Positions 7,101 to 8,142 of a stretch of DNA of 8,142 bases are shown here, in pieces (within the stretch, counting starts at the first letter, position 1; each line of letters starts with the position of its first letter). The stretch comes from Methanobacteriota archaeon (GTDB taxonomy: Archaea > Thermoplasmatota > Poseidoniia > Poseidoniales > Poseidoniaceae). Made by a program: the position numbers and the translations under genes. Where the stretch lies: NCBI GenBank assembly GCA_002727515.1, contig PBXF01000036.1, positions 1 to 8,142 of the forward strand, read 5' to 3'. Under the pieces are notes generated by a model. The model made no database searches and was not told the origin of the DNA. It was given only the letters and a program-made list of their open reading frames with translations.

Positions 7101-8142
7101 TCCATTGTTGCTGTTACCACTTGGTGTAGCACCATAGTATCCGTATTCAGTAATTCCACTGCTCAGAGTTCTGCTTCCGCTAGTACTCAAGCTTCCTGCA
7201 CATCTTGCGACGTAATTGTAAGAACTACTCGAGTAAGAGTAACAAATTCTAGAATCAACGGAATCAGTAAGAACTAGCTCGTGTTCATTTCCAGAATCAT
7301 CAGTCAAACTCATTGAGTCGAAGATGTACCTGAAGTCACCAGTGTGGGTTCCGCCAGAGGAGGAATAAGTTCCAACTTGTGCAACAGTTACTGCTTGGTA
7401 TCCAGCAAGAGGAACTGTGTTTATTCCTGCACTGTCAACGAAAGTTGTGGTGAAAGTTATTCCATCCGCATTTCCGTTAGAATCTGATACTGCAGAACCT
7501 GTGGTTGTTCCATCTGCGGCTTGCATCATGACGTTAGCACCAGATACTGCATTTGTATCAGCAGTTACTGTAATGTTTACTTCCCTCATTCTTTGGACAG
7601 AGCCGACACCTGTTACTTCAACAGAATTCATATCAATGTCTCCTTCAATGAAGTTAACCGTAGTTCCACTTGAAACAACGACATCTTTCGTGTTAGAGAA
7701 TTCACTGTATTTGATCGTTATATCTCCAGCACCTGCTGTGTCAATTCCTATTCCGTTGTTTACCAAATTCATGTTACTGAACGATTGGTCTGCGGATGTT
7801 GTAGAACCGAATTTCAGAGCAGCTCCAGTATTGTTGTGGATATCTGCTTGCAAATCACCTTTAACATCCTTCAGATAGTAAACACCTGCAGTGTTAGTAC
7901 CAGAAATTTCAACATTGGTCATGTCAATACTTCCTGAAGCCCCTTGAGCCATCAGTACACCATAGTCCCCACCTGAAACTTCCAGTTGATCGACAACAGC
8001 GCCTGTTGTACCAGTTACTACGAAACCAGCAGCTGATGGATTGCTTACAGTTACATCGTCAAACGTACCAGCAGCGAATTGACCGCCGATTTCGATACCG
8101 TTTTCTCCACCAGTAATAGTTCCGGTAGCGAACGATGCTGTT
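1101..8142 (-). CDS. Giant anchored surface protein: beta-helix, plastocyanin-like, CBM9/cadherin-like and C-terminal type IV pilin modules (5' partial)
   Basis: The frame is open from the TGA at 1103-1101 to the window edge: 2346 visible residues, N-terminus and signal peptide missing. A Met at 7952 is internal, since coding of the same character continues upstream. Residues below are counted from 8141. Beta-helix repeats rich in N-N and G-I-x motifs occupy about 1-184, 294-724 and 818-1028. A carboxypeptidase-regulatory/Ig-like sandwich (VSGANVMMQAADG) spans about 185-293. A plastocyanin-like domain is at 725-816. A CBM9/DOMON-like sandwich (TADGDTAEW, ATWDANYLHLAL) spans about 1028-1215. 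Cadherin/Ig-like domains end in NDAP at 1389 and 1743; unassigned Cys- and aromatic-rich beta segments follow. TM1 is 2137-2154 with RR after it, then an acidic linker and a pilin module from 2177. N-glycosylation sequons and acidic loops suit a seawater surface protein. Likely roles are adhesion, glycan binding or copper/electron handling, all inferred. A second product starting at 1640 is possible. Confidence 0.93.
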   Translation of the reverse strand, partial: TASFATGTITGGENGIEIGGQFAAGTFDDVTVSNPSAAGFVVTGTTGAVVDQLEVSGGDYGVLMAQGASGSIDMTNVEISGTNTAGVYYLKDVKGDLQADIHNNTGAALKFGSTTSADQSFSNMNLVNNGIGIDTAGAGDITIKYSEFSNTKDVVVSSGTTVNFIEGDIDMNSVEVTGVGSVQRMREVNITVTADTNAVSGANVMMQAADGTTTGSAVSDSNGNADGITFTTTFVDSAGINTVPLAGYQAVTVAQVGTYSSSGGTHTGDFRYIFDSMSLTDDSGNEHELVLTDSVDSRICYSYSSSSYNYVARCAGSLSTSGSRTLSSGITEYGYYGATPSGNSNNGLNGDVVMVDTGIWYIDGNTKTQTNDSTLLFTATSPSRNGAVVWSTYPYGAELYSNNSTWLGLSYVDGKAQGIQIGYFNWNDVIPMIHNSKLTNILSIVNEPGPYSWVDTPFFDIQNNVITHVNSGHFGLTTRNENMCLITAVGGVSGTYSTIKNNVLNDCLVGTYLKRQGYYYYYSSGQWGADGAVIENNTFNDVGRLGVWFALSSYADDVTVKGNTFAGSTAPEYGVYVQDRRTTGLVVTENIFSSPQQPIYLRGAVDYEVTDNVIYGDGDSAHAGIYTLSGNGIIDGNTLVDADGGILVDGIRFGYTVNVTNNDISQSTGRTAPAAVGIWAEDCGSSIINTGGNTISVMENGIVTEGCDLVDTESTITAVGGSGGQLWTVGVNAQSYAPQNITISTGDTIRWRANEYYINSTGVGVPHDVVSNDSLFSSGVMNLGSTHTYTFLNAGTYTYHCSLHPALNMWGSVTVTNASAGSFDSIGINIAGTNDDIVLHGTEATGFTTTVEQTGGSLTVEGDAILSGNSYGVYAEDTDVVVDGAHMISGSNGSAMYVTGTSTLDATDMDTSGKFGLNSDGVDFRWNGGESDADTALIIDGGAEGSVENLTWDDVNTQIDARDYSTVTSVGNTVDASKLILASTAVIHEGNLLNLDITHKSNEPSDVGLLIQSTDGEQAAYVSPAYRNSFVTADGDTAEWFNNVKNPSDDAMPGVMSDTVDEDFLATWDANYLHLALTGVDFGTADLQIYIDSTTGGDTTGQSWYVSHSLPFAADYVFWAEDGTDGNSGLKVNGFTGWTDVTSSCNNLDSYIGWSGDTDTEISIPWDCIGEPSDTVRMIVIVQDESTGAIESVHPDQSVATGATGQTFTEEMTLMLGHSDLADGDSLQNHLLIYRSYVGTNTPTDAKEYDISVKVDAVCEEDWHTVTDVSMATNVNLPIDIKRACPVITDLIDITVDEDSGLYTLSLLDKADDVQDDEATLVWTVADDADPTNSPSMLLSNNLVDQDLLITPDHDQFGAYTFHFEVEDSHGLTDSETIVFTVVNVNDAPIICNTERADCMPVFSDDGAGNLNVLDEGFGSVSKVLGSAANATGSYIIDMASNDMANEQPQVYNWAAKIKSDNVTVEPYWVQKKYATVPAMFAEVGAVMTAAGGWQDIPISGDPTSITPNGTYVLPTLNDVTILTYLLAQNGCGSVWYQEYMDSSGNKVTAVRSDDGCDSTIDATGKVYSGLNYTDFWMEAYGVDTEANWGSWDSVFTDGFSTTSGYNPCPAYTVSVINNELTIKENADWELGGDCTIVLSLNDDGGYCQNTYLGRTSDVKASCVSYSWLIDYPVTHPVFGPITVTGCYNLYLGLASFIPEYMPDGTPTGMTQTICQAYGWVDENTQAEDMEVVFSVTPVNDAPEVVEWNANSASDDYAVIMDGNGDVPNFPWKVTLTEDDENVDNLTYDLAMMKHDNDHNDEDLVWSIVKSETCDYENYFSATINGDDIVFDLIKDATTNAPEWEVDYLNNGGKHQKVPLSGEFCPITLYLHDTATAPSYIPNYGMSTANYQQGEDSVTLYIRVDNVAENVPDYYLDSVSGFDFNGVSNIMPKTFVPTTVSIGHGGDEGPYNYDHMLEVTFHSDGYNNDDPDAEEYVSLGTQYVVPPAYGEEIEVTDMVYITATTSRVWVEVDVLTCVAESCDMTVSPTERFFGYSFPYAHACVDTNGVQQDAWSCPGEIGTSSVDADGNPSAVTLNNKRRPMLEDQDWCNNLMSTEDNGSDCAQPRTFGKTTIATGQDLPTVVRLIGIADVPSFAPSIIAISAAGLFVSALVLQSRRDEEQEELDEMTLEDDEQAVSPVIATILMVAITVVLSGVIYVWASSLADTSAKGVPRISFTLDSSQALGGEDSFHRITITASQVELATQAVQVTVEYTDSVGDTVTESYNLADTTVYGFFPGNSDTMVTFTDAVGSESGVTKSSFDTGDTIYIRTSTADGEPLTNLYVSISYNPANGAPGSVLRTWSGL
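1104..1733 (-). other. C-terminal anchor plus fused type IV pilin module of the giant protein
   Basis: TM1 (PSIIAISAAGLFVSALVL, 2137-2154) follows VPSFA and is followed by QSRR. This is the tripartite layout of an archaeosortase (PGF-CTERM-like) signal, though with PSF where PGF is usual. An acidic linker, RRDEEQEELDEMTLEDDEQA, leads to VSPVIATILMVAITVVL (from 2177), the archaeal class III pilin/archaellin-type hydrophobic helix, then about 145 beta-rich residues ending TWSGL. Expected topology is ectodomain out, linker in, pilin domain out. The prepilin peptidase site would be between Ala2176 and Val2177 (1614/1613); the usual basic residue just before it is missing (Glu-Gln-Ala). Confidence 0.8.
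5694..5970 (-). other. Plastocyanin/halocyanin-like type-1 copper domain within the giant protein
   Basis: About 92 residues beginning QLWTVGVNAQSYAPQNITIS, then GDTIRW, match the cupredoxin opening strands. All four type-1 copper ligands are present: His767 in PHDV (codon 5843-5841), Cys801 (5741-5739) and His804 (5732-5730) in YHCSLHP, and Met809 (5717-5715) in NMWG. The spacing Cys-x2-His-x4-Met is that of plastocyanin and halocyanin. The closing strand GSVTVTN completes the fold. Beta-helix-like sequence lies on both sides, so the domain looks inserted into, or looped out from, the helix. Copper binding is strongly predicted; the electron-transfer partner is unknown. Confidence 0.85.

Noticed and set aside
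7952..7952. Met at 7952 as the start of the giant protein
   Set aside because: The same frame continues without a stop to the window edge and encodes further beta-helix-like sequence (for example FDDVTVSNPSAAGFVV), so this Met is internal.
1..8142. CRISPR arrays, insertion sequences, long direct repeats
   Set aside because: Reading both strands I saw no regularly spaced repeats, transposase motifs or terminal inverted repeats. Similarity among beta-helix segments is at the fold level, not as DNA repeats.

Overview
The window most likely comes from an archaeon, probably a planktonic Euryarchaeota/Thermoplasmatota-type lineage such as Poseidoniales (Marine Group II). This placement is inference. 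It rests on an archaeal type IV pilin hydrophobic domain (VSPVIATILMVAI) in the large surface protein, a tRNA gene without an encoded CCA, a halocyanin/plastocyanin-type copper domain in an extracellular protein, and gene starts without convincing Shine-Dalgarno sites. Base composition looks intermediate, and the HAD gene appears more AT-rich than the first 250 bases.

Layout. Bases 1-98 hold the 5' end of a minus-strand cinA-C/pncC-type gene. A 76-base divergent gap separates it from a plus-strand tRNA-Val(UAC) at 175-247. A small hairpin with a T-rich tail follows at 258-284. Next comes a minus-strand HAD phosphatase related to phosphoserine phosphatase (283-954), converging on the tRNA. The 146-base gap at 955-1100 contains a candidate HAD promoter, two short palindromic elements and a UUCG-capped hairpin that probably terminates the upstream giant gene. 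The rest of the window (1101-8142) is one uninterrupted minus-strand reading frame that runs off the end: 2346 residues are visible and the N-terminus is missing.

The giant protein is a secreted, cell-anchored mosaic. In order it shows right-handed beta-helix repeats, a carboxypeptidase-regulatory/Ig-like beta-sandwich, more beta-helix, a plastocyanin-like domain with a complete type-1 copper ligand set, more beta-helix, a CBM9/DOMON-like sandwich, and cadherin/Ig-like domains ending in NDAP motifs. A transmembrane anchor followed by RR resembles an archaeosortase-type C-terminal signal. Unexpectedly, an acidic cytoplasmic linker and a whole type IV pilin module (hydrophobic helix plus about 145 residues) follow in the same frame. 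The copper domain within the beta-helix and the pilin fused behind a C-terminal anchor are the two points most worth following up. The housekeeping genes at the left (NMN amidase, tRNA, phosphatase) show no functional link to the surface protein.
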